A stretch of DNA of 64,000 nucleotides from Rugalucina vietnamica (Eukaryota > Mollusca > Bivalvia > Lucinida > Lucinidae). The stretch covers positions 26,435,621-26,499,620 of the forward strand of contig OZ024870.1 of the NCBI GenBank assembly GCA_964017185.1, in the 5' to 3' direction. Numbering within the stretch: the stretch's first letter is position 1; every line of letters begins with the position of its first letter. The notes under the pieces are model-generated. The model worked only from the letters and a program-made list of their open reading frames with translations, did not search any database and was not told where the DNA came from. Of this stretch, positions 33,263-44,140 are shown piece by piece. The translations under genes were made by a program, and so were the position numbers.

Positions 33263-33500
33263 TATGAGCCGCATCATGAGAAAACAGGATTTTTGCCTGA
33301 GCGAAAAACAAAGGCGCAGATCAGCTGTGCAGTAACTAATTGCATAGCTGATCAGCGCCTTTGTTTTCGCTATAAGGATAGTGCAATCCTTCTTCGATCT
33401 ATGTAAATCTGAAATTTCAAGCTTCTAGCCTTCTTTGGCACAGATTTGTTCCGACCTGGTCTAAAACCCTGAAGACCGGTTTTCTCATGTCATGGCTCAT
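33263..33500 (+). mobile_element. F1 foldback MITE, copy 5
   Basis: TGAGCCGCATCATGAGAAAA and TTTTCTCATGTCATGGCTCA ends flanked by TA. The palindrome is of the TGTGCAG type, but the second arm is ATTGCATAGCTGATC, so pairing is imperfect. Confidence 0.8.
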
Positions 33501-33626
33501 ATAATATGTACCATATACAGTTCACATGTCAGGATGAAAATGATTCCAAATCCAACCCAGTCTCTGCCCTCCCTAGTGAGGTCTTCATATCAACTGTTAT
33601 GAGCAGTTTACCTCTTCATAAAAACA

Positions 33627-33845
33627 TATGAGCCAGCTCATTGAAAACCAACAATGTAGTTTCTGAACGGGTCCGACACAAACCGGCCTGTACAGCAATA
33701 GAAAATAGCTAGAGCTTGGAAATTTCTGATTTAGAAAGTAGAAGAATTGTACTAACCCTGTAGTGAAAACAAAGGCGCTGATCGGCTTCGCGGTTACATT
33801 TTCGCAAATGCAGATTGTTGGTTTTCCAATGAGGCGGCTCATATT
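33627..33845 (-). mobile_element. F1 foldback MITE, copy 6, palindrome deleted
   Basis: TTGGTTTTC subtype. The second arm of the palindrome is missing: GATCGGCTTCGCGGTTAC jumps to ATTTTCGCAAATGCAG. Confidence 0.72.
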
Positions 33846-34910
33846 TCTGTGATTGTCTAACCTATAGACTCTGCCAAAACCAGTGCCACTGACCAATGCC
33901 TTTAACTTCACAAAAAAGATGCCACAATTACACCATACTTCCAATCTCTGACCATCATCTTCTCTCTCTTTAATACAGCATCATGAGACCAGACCTTGTT
34001 CAAAACCCCAAAACCACATTTTCTGCAGCTGTGGCTAATCTTCCCCTGAGGGGTGATCATATCTCCTAATCTGCAGTTGTAGGTATACCCAGGAAACTAA
34101 TCATGCAAATTCCATCATCAACAGGATCAAGCTCAAGATAACAACAGATGTTAAATGTTATAACAAGTAGGAAAAGTTGCACATAATCTGTAGCTCTGCC
34201 ACCTCAATTTACCCCTAAAATATAAAACCATAAGCATGAAAATGCAGAATTTCATTTCATATTAATATAGGTTGTACAACTTTTAAAATTTCGTACACTC
34301 TAAAAATTGTGGATATTACAATATCAAAAAATCAAAAAAGTGTCTTTATGGTAGACTAAGATTGTCCCTCTTGGGTAGACAACTAGACATAACTACAAGG
34401 AACTCCACACAATGCACAGGGTCTGCAAAGTTTACAGCCATTTCTCGGCCTCTTACATCTAGAAAATTTACTGTAAGAATTCAGAAGCTATTTCCTGAGA
34501 AACTATGAGGTGACTCATGAGTAGTAAAGATTCCAAATTTTATGGTTAATTAAGTTTATAACTATAATCAAGTTATGTAAAACCATTTACTGTTCACATA
34601 TATGATGATAGATTTGCCATCCTCAATCATTTCTCAAAGCTACATTGTTTCACAGATAGCTTATCAAAAAGGTTTTGTTTGCTTGTTTTATTGCTTTATT
34701 TACATGGTCAACAGATAAGGTCATGTTGAGCCAGTTAGTTATCATTACACAACACTGTTTCTGGACAAGCCTGGCAGAATACCAAAACTAAATAGTGGAA
34801 TTTCTTTGAATCTGACAGTAGAAGATTAAATGGCCATAATTTAGAAATATTTTTTTTTCACAACCAATGAGAAAGGGGGACAAATCATTTGCAAATACTG
34901 CAAAAACATT
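33846..34910. other. Mostly unique non-coding stretch
   Basis: A degenerate F1 right end (AGACCAGACCTTGTTCAAAACCCC-like) is at 33990-34045. A SINE-like TTTGCTTGTTTTATTGC and GGTCAACAGATAAGGTCATG segment is at 34670-34735. No convincing exon. Confidence 0.4.
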
Positions 34911-34990
34911 CACACATCATATTTAATATTATACTGCAAACATTCACACATCAAATTATTGTTCCGTCTACTGCAAACATTCACACATCA
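34911..34990. repeat. Three-copy tandem repeat overlapping an exon boundary
   Basis: CTGCAAACATTCACACATCA recurs three times at irregular spacing (~35-45 bp). On the minus strand its edge coincides with the putative donor of the candidate exon at 34987-35030. Confidence 0.7.
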
Positions 34991-35030
34991 AATTCGCCCA
35001 AGGCATTCAGTGCAAAGCTGGATTCAAGAC
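34987..35030 (-). CDS. Candidate 44-nt micro-exon
   Basis: Minus strand: strong acceptor TTTCATTTCTGTTTGTAG, then two bases and 14 codons open in one frame only (LESSFALNALGEFD), followed by GTGTGAATG, a weak donor. It ends at a codon boundary, compatible with the candidate exon at 17202-17239. The donor lies at the edge of a local tandem repeat, so repeat expansion may have altered it. Confidence 0.33.
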
Positions 35031-35039
35031 CTACAAACA

Positions 35040-35247
35040 GAAATGAAAATTGTGAAGTATAAAGGGAATGTCTGTAGTTTCCTATTACCAAAAAGACACC
35101 TCCATTGAAGTAATGACACCCGAGGTTCTACTTTTACACAATTAACTGGCTTTATTATGAGCATTCATTAGGTTATTTCTGCTCTAAAACATTATTTGAT
35201 TCTACTAGAGCCTAACGGGGCACTTACAACCATATAGGACAGTCTCA
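35040..35247. other. Non-coding stretch
   Basis: No structure recognised. Confidence 0.4.
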
Positions 35248-35940
35248 TACCCAGTTTACACTAAAACGAACTAAACCGTTTTCGATTCGATGCAAGTTAC
35301 GTCGCTGTAAGGTAATCCGGATCGAATCCACTTGTCTGTTTAGACACATCTGAAATTCTCCGTTAAAACTGAAGAATATTTTTTAATTTTCTGTTTTGGT
35401 TGCATTATAATCCGCTCTCAAGCTTTTTACTTTTGTACGGCATTGGCTTGCTGTGCGCTCAAACCCGCTGTCCCTGAGCCGTGTCGCTAGCTTTTCATAA
35501 ATGGAAGCATTTCTTCAACAAGTCTCAAAGTCCTTTTGTATCTCGATATCCGCCCATAATCGTATTAGGGCCCGCGTCTCATCGTGAGTCCAGGTTAATC
35601 CCCTGTCACTGTCCTTTGCTACAGCCATTTTCGCCATTTTTATCTGTTGTGTTGACTCAAATATTTCGCGGAAAAAGAAGCATGTGTAAATGTAAACATA
35701 ACCCCAACATGCGAAAGGTCAGTATAAAAATAACATTTAATGCGAATTCGCTTCGGTTAACTGTTTAGACATGACTTTAATACCGAAGTAAAAGTTAATT
35801 CGGTTTCGATCCAAGGTGCTAAGCTGGATTAGTTTACTTCGAATTAGTTTTTTAATTCGAATTAGAACTTCTAATGTAAACAGTTAATTCGAAGCGAATT
35901 CGGATTCGATTCGATTTAAAACTCTAGTCTAAACAGGGTA
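35248..35940. mobile_element. 693-bp MITE, 3-bp TCA duplication
   Basis: Ends TACCCAGTTTACACTAAAAC and the complement-matching CTCTAGTCTAAACAGGGTA, flanked by TCA at 35245-35247 and 35941-35943. Subterminal inverted TTCGATTCGAT / ATTCGATTCGA and many AATTCG words. A 95-codon plus-strand frame inside has no recognisable domain. Confidence 0.72.
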
Positions 35941-36135
35941 TCAGACAGAGAAAGTACAAATCTGATGCCAATTAAACCTCAACTCACGCATGAGCCTTTG
36001 AACTTTGTTTTTTTTTTAACTTCTAAAAGCTGTTGTACCACACACTATTGGGCATGGAAGCATGTGAAAGGGAATGAAGACCTAATATCACCTTGATTCT
36101 ACAACACAGAAAGACCTAAAGGGTGTCTCCTAGGG

Positions 36136-36584
36136 TCTGATAATGATTTTTGGCAGATATTTTACAACTGTTTAAATGTAGATGAAAAATTTATTGGCAC
36201 GGTTAATCACTGATTTCAGTTTGTCGCAAAATGTGCAGATAATAGGTATTTTTTTGAAAATCGGTTGACAAATAAAAAATTATGGTCAAAAACATTTTTG
36301 AATTGGGATTTTCTGTACAAAAATCTCATGGAAAAGAGGTAAATATTTTTCCCGCAAAAAATTTAAAATCTTAGTATTTAATTATGATAACTCAAAATCA
36401 TTATAAAAAAAATGACACAAATGACTTGCCCGAGACAAAATTTTCATGATCAAGTAAAACTGAAGACCAAATTTCAAAATTTTTGCAGGTCCCATTAGGA
36501 GAAACCAAGACCAAGATTTTGACATGAAAATAGTTTTCCTGTCATCCTCCATATAAAAATCTTCTGCGAAAAACCATTATCAGA
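36136..36584. mobile_element. ~450-bp TIR element, copy 1
   Basis: TCTGATAATGATTTTTGGCA at the left, TCTGCGAAAAACCATTATCA plus GA at the right: inverted 22-bp ends. The sequence is repeated at 61663-62355, where an F1 MITE interrupts it. Plus-strand words such as GGGATTTTCTGTACAAAAAT are shared. Confidence 0.75.
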
Positions 36585-37625
36585 GCCAAGTTTTTAAACT
36601 ATAGGTTTCAATTGTTCACTACAATAAAAGGAAACAGACTATAGACCTGCAGTTAATAATCTGCATCAATTATTTGTGGATAACAATCATCATGCCCTTT
36701 GTATATTTAATATTGATCTATCTCATGTTATTGATTCATTGATTGAGGGTCGATCTTTGTGGGTATTACTCCTTCAAAACAGGACAGAAAAAATTCAGTA
36801 GTTCCAACTTAGGATGGGTGCTACAAACACAGTGTTTTGTACAGCTTGAAACTACAAACTGATCATCAGTTTGTTACTGTACCACTCTGGTGTGCCACTG
36901 AAAAGAACCCACCCACTTCCCTTCATTTTAAATCCTATTCAAGGTGATGGCATGTAACTGGTATATCAATAAGTTAGCACAAGTCATATTTAATAACCAT
37001 ACATTATATTGGTGTAATCCAGCAATAAATCAGGCCCCATTTGGTCTGGTGAAGACAGCCCAACTCTCACTTACCTGTGCTTAATTGCCCAATAAAACAC
37101 AGTAAAACTGCTACACTGTTAAGGCAAGGCATGATATCATACACCAGTGTGACTGTCTCAATGTGAACCATTAACCAATGCTAAGTGCACATCTTTTCAA
37201 CTTAAATAAAGGGGTCATTCAACTTTTAACAACACCCCCATCCCTGGACAATAGGGGTTCTTCCAAACTGGAAAGAGAAGACTCTGATGGGCCCATTGCT
37301 TGTGCATGGACACATTCTAAAAAAGTCAAGCCTGCCTGGCATAGTTGGGTGGGGAGCTCAAATCCCAACTTCCCATTGAGTGGGAAGTAAAACAAATCAA
37401 CCAACCAACCTGTCTAGAAACAAAAGATAGTCAATGTCATTGAATAGCTCATTATAAAGAAAGATAGCCTAGCCTTGTGATACCTGACCTGTTAACATCT
37501 GGGCCAAACTGACATTCAATCTTTACATGTTTAAGGTGTCAGTTTCTCACCTACAATGGTAACATTTTGATAAATCCTTTAAATAATCAATTTACCTTGC
37601 ATGATATACCAGCATTACTAGTGCC
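36585..37625. other. Non-coding stretch
   Basis: At 37310-37400 a SINE-like stretch ends in CAATCAACCAACCAACC-type sequence. A donor-like CACAG/GTAAGTGAG on the minus strand at about 37075 is not accompanied by a convincing exon. Confidence 0.4.
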
Positions 37626-37628
37626 TTA

Positions 37629-37818
37629 AGTGCCGGTCCCACTGCGCTTAAGATCGCTATACGATTGTCTAAATATTAATTTGGGGGTCATATCGTCGAC
37701 TCCGATATGCAAATTAAGAAAGCAAAACACATTTTACATATTTTGCATGCGCACTCTTATCACAAAACTAATGATACCACAATCCTACGATTGCTTACGA
37801 TTCAGTGGGACCGGCACT
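37629..37818. mobile_element. 190-bp PIF/Harbinger-type MITE
   Basis: Perfect inverted ends AGTGCCGGTCCCACTG and CAGTGGGACCGGCACT, flanked by TTA at 37626-37628 and 37819-37821. The TTA duplication links it to the same broad group as the 1159-8547 element. Confidence 0.85.
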
Positions 37819-37854
37819 TTAGAGAGCTGGAGCAAGGTTGACCTACTTTACTTC

Positions 37855-38060
37855 AATTACACAGGAAGTTCATGGAACTGGTATATGGTTCTTGTAAGCG
37901 AGAATGTGGCAATGTGTGGTTATACATGGTGTCGGAAAACGGAGAACCCGTGGAAAACCACCGACCTTGGATGGGTGACAACTACCCTGTCACATGCCTT
38001 GACCCAGATTTGAACCCGGGCCACAAAGGTGACAAGCGAGTGCGTTTCCACTACGCTATC
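37855..38060 (-). mobile_element. tRNA-derived SINE, second family
   Basis: Minus strand begins GCGTAGTGGAAACGCACTCG and has the B box GGGTTCAAATC at its expected distance. The body includes the complement of GGAAAACCACCGACCTTGGA. It differs in body from the 32895-33105 SINE. Confidence 0.6.
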
Positions 38061-38329
38061 CTGAAAAAATGTGGAATTGTACCAATGCATTTCATTTTCA
38101 TTATATTATTATAAAGTTTTTACAAAAACAGATTTACTTTACCCATGGATGCAAACCCATAATAAATTACAATCTACCCCTGAAAACCCTAGATTTTAAA
38201 TATACCTCATATTCACACTGAAGTCAATGTAAAAATTTGATTCTGATATCATCAGGTATACTGCACAAATTTTGATAAGCATCAAGGTATACTTTCCATC
38301 TTGCACTGTTTAACAAATTACAAAAACTT
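38061..38329. other. AT-rich non-coding stretch
   Basis: Nothing recognised. Confidence 0.4.
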
Positions 38330-38590
38330 GCCTGTGTAATAAACAGAGATTTTTTCAGCTGTAAAATTAAAAAAACTGATATATTTAATATTTTTGCTCA
38401 AAACATTGATTGTGGGTACTTGTTTGAACTGCCTCTGACCGAAGCAGTTCTAACGACTCAGTGAGGCGGTTGTAAAGAGTACCCACGATCTATGTTTTGC
38501 AGCAAAAATAAGAAAAATTGTATACCCATGCATGCAGACCCCATTTTCACTATATAAAAGTGTGGCATTACACGGACATGTTGATGAATC
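38330..38590 (-). mobile_element. Family D MITE, minus copy
   Basis: TTTGCTCAAAACATTGATTG and ACCCACGATCTATGTTTTGC arms, then TATATAAAAGTGTGGCATTA and CACGGACATGTTGATGAATC at the far end. The hairpin tip is partly duplicated (GAAGCAGTTC and GAGGCGGTTG). Confidence 0.7.
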
Positions 38591-39671
38591 AGAGCTTAGC
38601 TAGGCCTGCTGATAAAAGCAATCCACAAAGAGCTGTAATGCATGCTAAATAGTAGATAATTTTTTGTAAAATTCAAATTGGCCAAACTGGTAAAAACTTC
38701 TTTCCAGATCAGCAAACAAGTTTGAATCTTGCACTGCGTAACTCCAGACTGACTTCCATTCAAGTTGAATTTCTGAACCATAGTCCTTCAGCAAAAATGC
38801 CACAATTTCAAATTTCTAGAAACATAAGAAAGATGTGAAAGATGTTCTATCTAGACTTGTTGGCAGGACATGTTTGTAATGAATGTCTTGAAGTGAATGA
38901 TACGAATTGAATTTGTTGCAAGTATATAATACTTGGACGTTTTTACACAGAGATGGAAATTTCTACTTAATACTTTATTTTTTGAGTAGTATATAACTAG
39001 ATATGGGGATTACCCATGTCCCATAATCAGATGTTTTTGTACCATAATTATTATTTTCTTAAATTAGTTCTAACTTTACAATTTGTACATGCTCAATGTA
39101 TGTACATGAATTTTGTAAAATTACAGTAAAATTTTTGCCTACCTGTTGAATAAAAGAAAACAAGGAAAAAATCCCTTTTTTTTCACTTTTTGTCACAGAT
39201 AAACCATTGTCCTGGTGTGAAATAAGAAATTAAACCTCCAGAACGCAACAGTTGGTCGTAATATCTACAGTAACAATTCTATAACTGGTGTAATAATCGT
39301 CCATATAATGTACACACACATCCTGAGGAAACAATACCACTACTATAAACTGAGTGAAGACTATCTCTCAATATTTACCATTTAGCCAGTGTATTTGCCT
39401 TTAGTCAACCTATATCTGCAAAACCAATATCTAAACACATATGTGTAGTAAAACAAAAATCTTTAAATTACACGCTTTAACACCACATTAAGTGAGCAAT
39501 AAGATATGAAAAGTGGTAGAAAAAAAAATCTCCAGTATTATAGTATAGTAAAGTGTGAAACGTTTCGCTTATAGGCGGTTATACGACTGTCACAATTTTC
39601 GTGAATGAATCTATAAAATCTATTGTTGATTATCTGCAGTGTAACTTCGGCAACACAGAAGGACAGATAGT
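38591..39671. other. Long AT-rich stretch without recognised feature
   Basis: A good minus-strand acceptor-like tract (CTTGTTTTCTTTTATTCAACAG, about 39141-39162) is present, but the open sequence that follows is not convincing. No repeat family identified. Confidence 0.4.
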
Positions 39672-39872
39672 ATCTGAGCCGAGACGCAAGAACATGCGAC
39701 GTGACACAAACCAGTCTTTACTGGTAATACTTCGAATTTATCAAGAAGAGGAATTGTACTATCCTTGTAGCGAAAACAAAGGTGCTGATCAACTGTGCAG
39801 TTACTACATTGCTGATCTGCGCCTTTGTTTTCGCATAAGTAAAAGTCCGGTTTTCTCATGGCATGGCCATAT
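39672..39872 (-). mobile_element. F1 foldback MITE, copy 7
   Basis: TGAGCCGAGACGCAAGAACA start, AAACAAAGGTGCTGATCAAC and CTGATCTGCGCCTTTGTTTT arms with several mismatches, ending GTTTTCTCATGGCATGGCCA. Eroded. Confidence 0.7.
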
Positions 39873-40359
39873 TATCTGCGCTATAACATTTCTTGTCTTG
39901 TGAGGACAAAATGACTGCTTAAAGCCCTGTCTTATATCCTCTTTTCTTATGACAAATAAAAAGAATGGAATTGAATTTCCAATTGGTATTATTGTAGTAT
40001 TGGTAGAAAATAAGTTGTTATTCCTGTATAAACAAGCAGGACACCACTGTACCACATTTAACCTACAAATATGGATAGCAACTGTACAGTGCATTAGACT
40101 TTTCAGTAAGGCCAGAGAAAGTTAATTATTAGATTCTCATCCGAATTCCAGAAAATTCTGGGGTGGGGGTGGATTTTATTTCTTATTTTTTTTATTTAAG
40201 GGTACCCAGTTTGACATTTCACGTTTTTCTTATAAAAAAAACAAAAAAAAAAAAAAAAAAACAACAAAAACAACAACAACAGGCAATTAAGTACAATATC
40301 TCTTGACTGTTTCATTGAAAAAATATATATTATTAAAAAAAAAAAAAAAAAAAAAAAGA
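39873..40359. other. Non-coding stretch with A-rich runs
   Basis: A-rich tracts at about 40230-40261 and 40335-40357, the latter just before a CTCACCTGAG-related element, as also at 19884-19924. Confidence 0.5.
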
Positions 40360-41575
40360 TTTTTGAGGGTTAAAAATGGCCTTTGTCACAGGTTTATTTT
40401 GGCCAAGGTCAAAAAATGACCTTAACCTTGAATATCTACATAACTTCATAAACTCATTAAACTGTTTATATCTATCTACCAATTTGCTAGTTATAAAATT
40501 GGCAACAAAACATTCTAAAAAATACATAGTTGATTGAAAAGCCTATGTCACCAAATTTCACTTTGTTGTAAATTGGTCAAAGTCAACCCAAGGTCAGATT
40601 AGATTTATATTAACTATGATAGGTTACCCAATAGTTCATTGAAATTGGTCAATCGGTTCCTGAGAAAGCAACTGAAAGAAAGAATTTCATGCGCAGATCC
40701 AGAAATTTTCATGAGAGGGGGTCCAACGAAAATGGTAATTTTTGGTCACAGACGAGGGGGGGTCCAACCCCCCAAAAATCCCGAAATTACCTTTTTTTAG
40801 GTAAAATTTTCAAATTGCAGGGGGGGGGTCCGGACCCCCGGTCCCCCCCTCTGGATCCGCGCATGAATTTCTTAACAAAAATGGAGCCACGAGGAGTAGT
40901 CACACTATTTTCCCCATTTCATCCTCTAACGGAACTATCTGTTGCCATGGAAACCAGAATCTTGATCCAATCTGCTTCAAAACCTATTCCATGTAGTCCA
41001 AAACCCTGCTTCAGATAAAATTTGATTTTGATTACAGTGATATTATATTGCAAACAAAATTTCAATGCCACTACCAGCGGAGGCTCCACATAAAATTTCA
41101 ACTTGATCGGCCAAGCGGTTTCAGAGAAGAGGATCTTTGAAACTGTGACTTAATTTTGATATTTCATTGACCTTGACCTTAATTAATCATATACATTCAT
41201 TGACTCCATTAGTTGTCTGTATCTAGCAACTTTCAATGTTTCCATAAAATATGTCATGGTCAACCAAAGGGGCTAGTTTTCCTTATGGTATGTACCAACT
41301 TTATTAAAATCAGTCCATCGGTTCCAGAGATTTTTGAAATATTTATACCATTTATGGACACAATTGGGCATGGTGGCCATCTTGGTCATGTGATCTGGAC
41401 TTTATAAACCTTCGTTCTCCATTCCCAAAGAGATTTGGCTTAGACTGACCATGACCAAATGGTTCGAAGAAGAAGAACTTTGAAAATGTGAATGGACGGA
41501 CAGATGGACAACAGACTGCAGAGGATCCCTACACTATAAGCTCATCAGTTGAGCATCATGGCTCATGTGAGCTAA
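40360..41575 (+). mobile_element. Diverged CTCACCTGAG-type element with nested MITE
   Basis: Contains AAATGACCTTAACCTTGAAT, the ATGGTGGCCATCTTGGTCAT unit core, GGACGGACAG simple repeat and the right-end hairpin TATAAGCTCATCAGTTGAGC ... GGCTCATGTGAGCTAA. The middle (40870-41130) belongs to a different repeat also seen at 45330-45680. Confidence 0.65.
40689..40864. mobile_element. 176-bp MITE with perfect 7-bp duplication
   Basis: Ends ATGCGCAGATCCAGA and TCTGGATCCGCGCAT match as inverted repeats at 14 of 15 positions. GAATTTC flanks both sides (40682-40688 and 40865-40871). The interior has long G and C runs (GGGGGGGGTCC, GGTCCCCCCCT). Confidence 0.85.
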
Positions 41576-41819
41576 ATAAAAACAATGCAGAAATGGGCCA
41601 AACCTTTTTGACATAATTACAAATCAGACTGCACAGCGAGGAGCCCTGCCAAGCCCTTTCCAGGACTTAACAGTTTTGTTTAAATCTGCACCGTCCTAAC
41701 CAAAACTTTAAAATTGCTATGGTAGAAAAATCTTATGGCTTGAAGTGTTGTTGTCTGTGTGAGATTTGTCACACTCACAGAATTCAATATTTCCTTGAAA
41801 GTACATCTGGCTGCCAATG

Positions 41820-42056
41820 TGAGCCATGACGCGAGAAGGCCGGTCTTCGGGGGTTCCCACAAGGTCTGACACAAACCCGCCTGTGCAGTCAAAGAAGATA
41901 GAAAGAAGCTTGAAATTTCAGATTTAAAAAGAGTAGGAATTGTACTATCTGTATAGCAAAAACAAAGTCGTTGATCAGCTGTGCAGTTACTGCACAGCTG
42001 ATCTGCTCCTTTGTTTTCACATATGTAAAAATCTGTTTTTCTTGTGACGTGGTTCC
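41820..42056 (-). mobile_element. F1 foldback MITE, copy 8
   Basis: TGAGCCATGACGCGAGAAGG and TTTTCTTGTGACGTGGTTCC ends. Perfect alternative palindrome GATCAGCTGTGCAG-TTA-CTGCACAGCTGATC. Confidence 0.8.
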
Positions 42057-42085
42057 AATATGAGAAAACAGGCTGTCCTACTTAC

Positions 42086-42136
42086 AATAATATGCCTCCT
42101 TGGGCAATGCCCTTGGAAAAACTGTTTTCAATGTCT
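42086..42136 (-). CDS. Candidate 51-nt micro-exon
   Basis: Minus strand: excellent acceptor AATCTTTCTCGCCCACAG and donor GTAAGTAGG bound 51 nt. Two frames are open: DIENSFSKGIAQGGIL (incoming phase 2, leaving 2) and TLKTVFPRALPKEAYY (incoming 1, leaving 1). The second joins the candidate exon at 34987-35030 in phase. The plus strand has an overlapping 86-codon Cys-rich frame (42060-42320), which I regard as chance. Protein not recognised. Confidence 0.4.
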
Positions 42137-42509
42137 CTGTGGGCGAGAAAGATTCCAATTGGGGCCTTTTAAATTAACAGTGGATACAAAACCTGAGCCA
42201 TACTGCTGCCTAGTCAACTGTGATTTCAGGTTCTTATACATAATAAATGGTCGATGTCATGAAGGGGTGGTCAGTTATCTAGGCCGCATTTTTCCTCAGC
42301 AATCTCCAGGAGGAATATAGCCCGTACTTTGTGCACATTTTTTACTAGAACTGGACAGATAAACAATCTAGCCTTGAAACCAAGATGACTTTTAACAATA
42401 TACACATGTACATAGTGACAATGCCCATTATACACACCAGCTATCGAGAGGCAGATTACTGTATCATAACGTAGCGTTCGTGGTAGGATGGACTCAACAC
42501 CATTAAAGC

Positions 42510-42910
42510 CGTAGTACACAGTAACTTAACGCAACAAAACGTGTTGAGTATTCCATAGGAAATGGGATAAACGGGGGGATGAGACGTGAGACGATCGTGA
42601 TAAAAAATGGGATGAGACGTGAGACGATCGTGATAAAACGCACAGTAAACAGCCGAACGTAGCTTGCCAGGTTATTCACTAGCTCTATGTTGCACTACAG
42701 ACTGCCTCCAAGTTCCATTACGTATATGTTGCGGTCAGCCCGTTCACGACTCATTACGTTTCTCATTTCTGACGTGATTGCCATCGCAAATTTTTCAACT
42801 GTCAAAAAATTTGTCACGGCCTCCACGGTTATCAGGGCCTGTTACATTTGCTTATCCCGTCCGCCTGCGTTGCCTCACGTTTATCCTGTTTTGAATACGG
42901 TGGTCTGAAG
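42510..42910. mobile_element. Foldback-like element with internal 33-bp duplication
   Basis: GAGTATTCCATAGG...GGGATAAACG near the left is mirrored by CGTTTATCC...TGTTTTGAATAC near the right. A 33-bp unit starting GGGATGAGACGTGAGACGAT is duplicated at 42576-42641. GC content is above the surroundings. Class not recognised. Confidence 0.45.
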
Positions 42911-42993
42911 CATGTGGCTGCCGTGGCCGCGCACTATCAATAAATATACCAAACCTTCTATATAATGCCGTTTTACACTTTATTTTCTTCCAG

Positions 42994-43140
42994 GTTTCTG
43001 ATGCTAAGGCTCATTCGATCCATCTCATTTATGATTACCAGGATCATGATGACAGTATCATACCAGAGAATATTACAAATTATAGTTATTACAAATCCCA
43101 ATCAAGACCAAAAGGGCCAAAATCCTGCAGAAATTACATG
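42994..43140 (+). CDS. Candidate 147-nt exon, unrecognised protein
   Basis: Plus strand: strong acceptor ACTTTATTTTCTTCCAG, then 49 open codons beginning VSDAKAHSIHLIYDYQDHDD, with a glycosylation-type sequon (ENITNYS) and a basic/proline stretch (SRPKGPKSC), ending ATG before GTATAGAGC, a moderate donor. If unspliced, the frame stops one codon later. It starts and ends on codon boundaries. Residue composition and codon use look coding, and no repeat family elsewhere in the window matches it. No partner exon could be linked confidently. Family unknown. Confidence 0.42.
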
Positions 43141-43245
43141 GTATAGAGCTGCTGACAATAGACAAATCATATTCATTAGACACACTATACAGAGTATTCT
43201 TGCATCAGTTCATATAAGTAATTGCTAAGTGTTTATTAGACCATA

Positions 43246-43476
43246 TGAACCACGACGCGAGAAAATCCGGCTGCGGGGGTTACCAACCAGGTCCAACACA
43301 AACCGGCCTGTACAGTCTCAGAAGAAAGCTAGAATATTGAAATTTAGAGTAAACATAGAGGAGGAATTGTACTATCCATGTAGCGAAAACAAAGGCACTG
43401 ATCAGCTTTGCAGTTACTGCACAGCTGATCTGCGCCTTTGTTTTCGCATAGGCAAAAATCCATTTTTCAGATGATG
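43246..43476 (-). mobile_element. F1 foldback MITE, copy 9
   Basis: TGAACCACGACGCGAGAAAA start and CAGGTCCAACACAAACCGGC. Palindrome arms GATCAGCTTTGCAG and CTGCACAGCTGATC form a mixed type, intermediate between the two stem versions. Confidence 0.78.
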
Positions 43477-43827
43477 TCTCTCATCTAAAACAGCATCAAA
43501 GTACATGCTTACTTTTCATTCACACCTAATTGAAAATTTATTGACGGCATCATTATATGGAACCAGCAATAATGATCTGTGAATTACTGTCTTTAATATT
43601 ACATTTAAATTAGCTTTGTAAGGCTTATTTAGGCAGGAATAAAAACAAGTAGACCAAAGTGCAATGATCGCTCACCTGAGAACAAATGAAGGGATCAAAT
43701 CAATACCAGGAAACAGAGCAAAATCAAAAACATTTATTCTTTAGACACTCAAGGGTAAGTAATTCTGTTGAAAAGGTCTGGTTCAGCTGAAATTTAAACT
43801 CACTAGGTTACATGATAAAAAGATAAA
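43477..43827. other. Non-coding stretch
   Basis: CCAAAGTGCAATGATCGCTC and ACCTGAG at about 43655 resemble the 5' end of a CTCACCTGAG element. A minus-strand donor-like GTAAGCATG at about 43517 lacks a convincing exon. Confidence 0.4.
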
Positions 43828-43987
43828 TGAGCCACCAGCAACCTGCAAACGCGGAAACAAAGGCGCAGATCATCTGTGCAGTAACTGCATAGCTGATCAG
43901 CACCTTTGATTTGGCTACACAGATCTTCTAGCCTGCTCTTGTGACATTGTTGGAAACCCAAATTGTTGGTTTTCTGATGAATGGGCT
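43828..43987 (+). mobile_element. F1 foldback MITE, copy 10, internally deleted
   Basis: ATGAGCC start, GATCATCTGTGCAG and CTGCATAGCTGATC arms, CCCAAATTGTTGGTTTTCTG right end. The segment between palindrome and right arm is shortened. Confidence 0.65.
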
Positions 43988-44140
43988 CAAATCATGCTCA
44001 AGACTGAATCTAACATACAACCCTATGGGAACTATTTTCTTCCACCAAAACTGAACAGTTTCAATGAATTTATAATATGCTTCAAAATTAAATGAAACTA
44101 CCTGTAAGAATGCTGATTCAATCAAAATTGAACGTCACAA

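Noticed and set aside
37076-37116. Minus-strand 41-nt segment ending at the perfect-looking donor CACAG/GTAAGTGAG
   Set aside because: Two frames are open, the peptides look unremarkable and the acceptor is only moderate. Not enough to call an exon.
42060-42320. 86-codon Cys-rich plus-strand frame with a hydrophobic start
   Set aside because: It begins next to an F1 MITE end, has no splice or promoter evidence, and overlaps a better minus-strand exon candidate.
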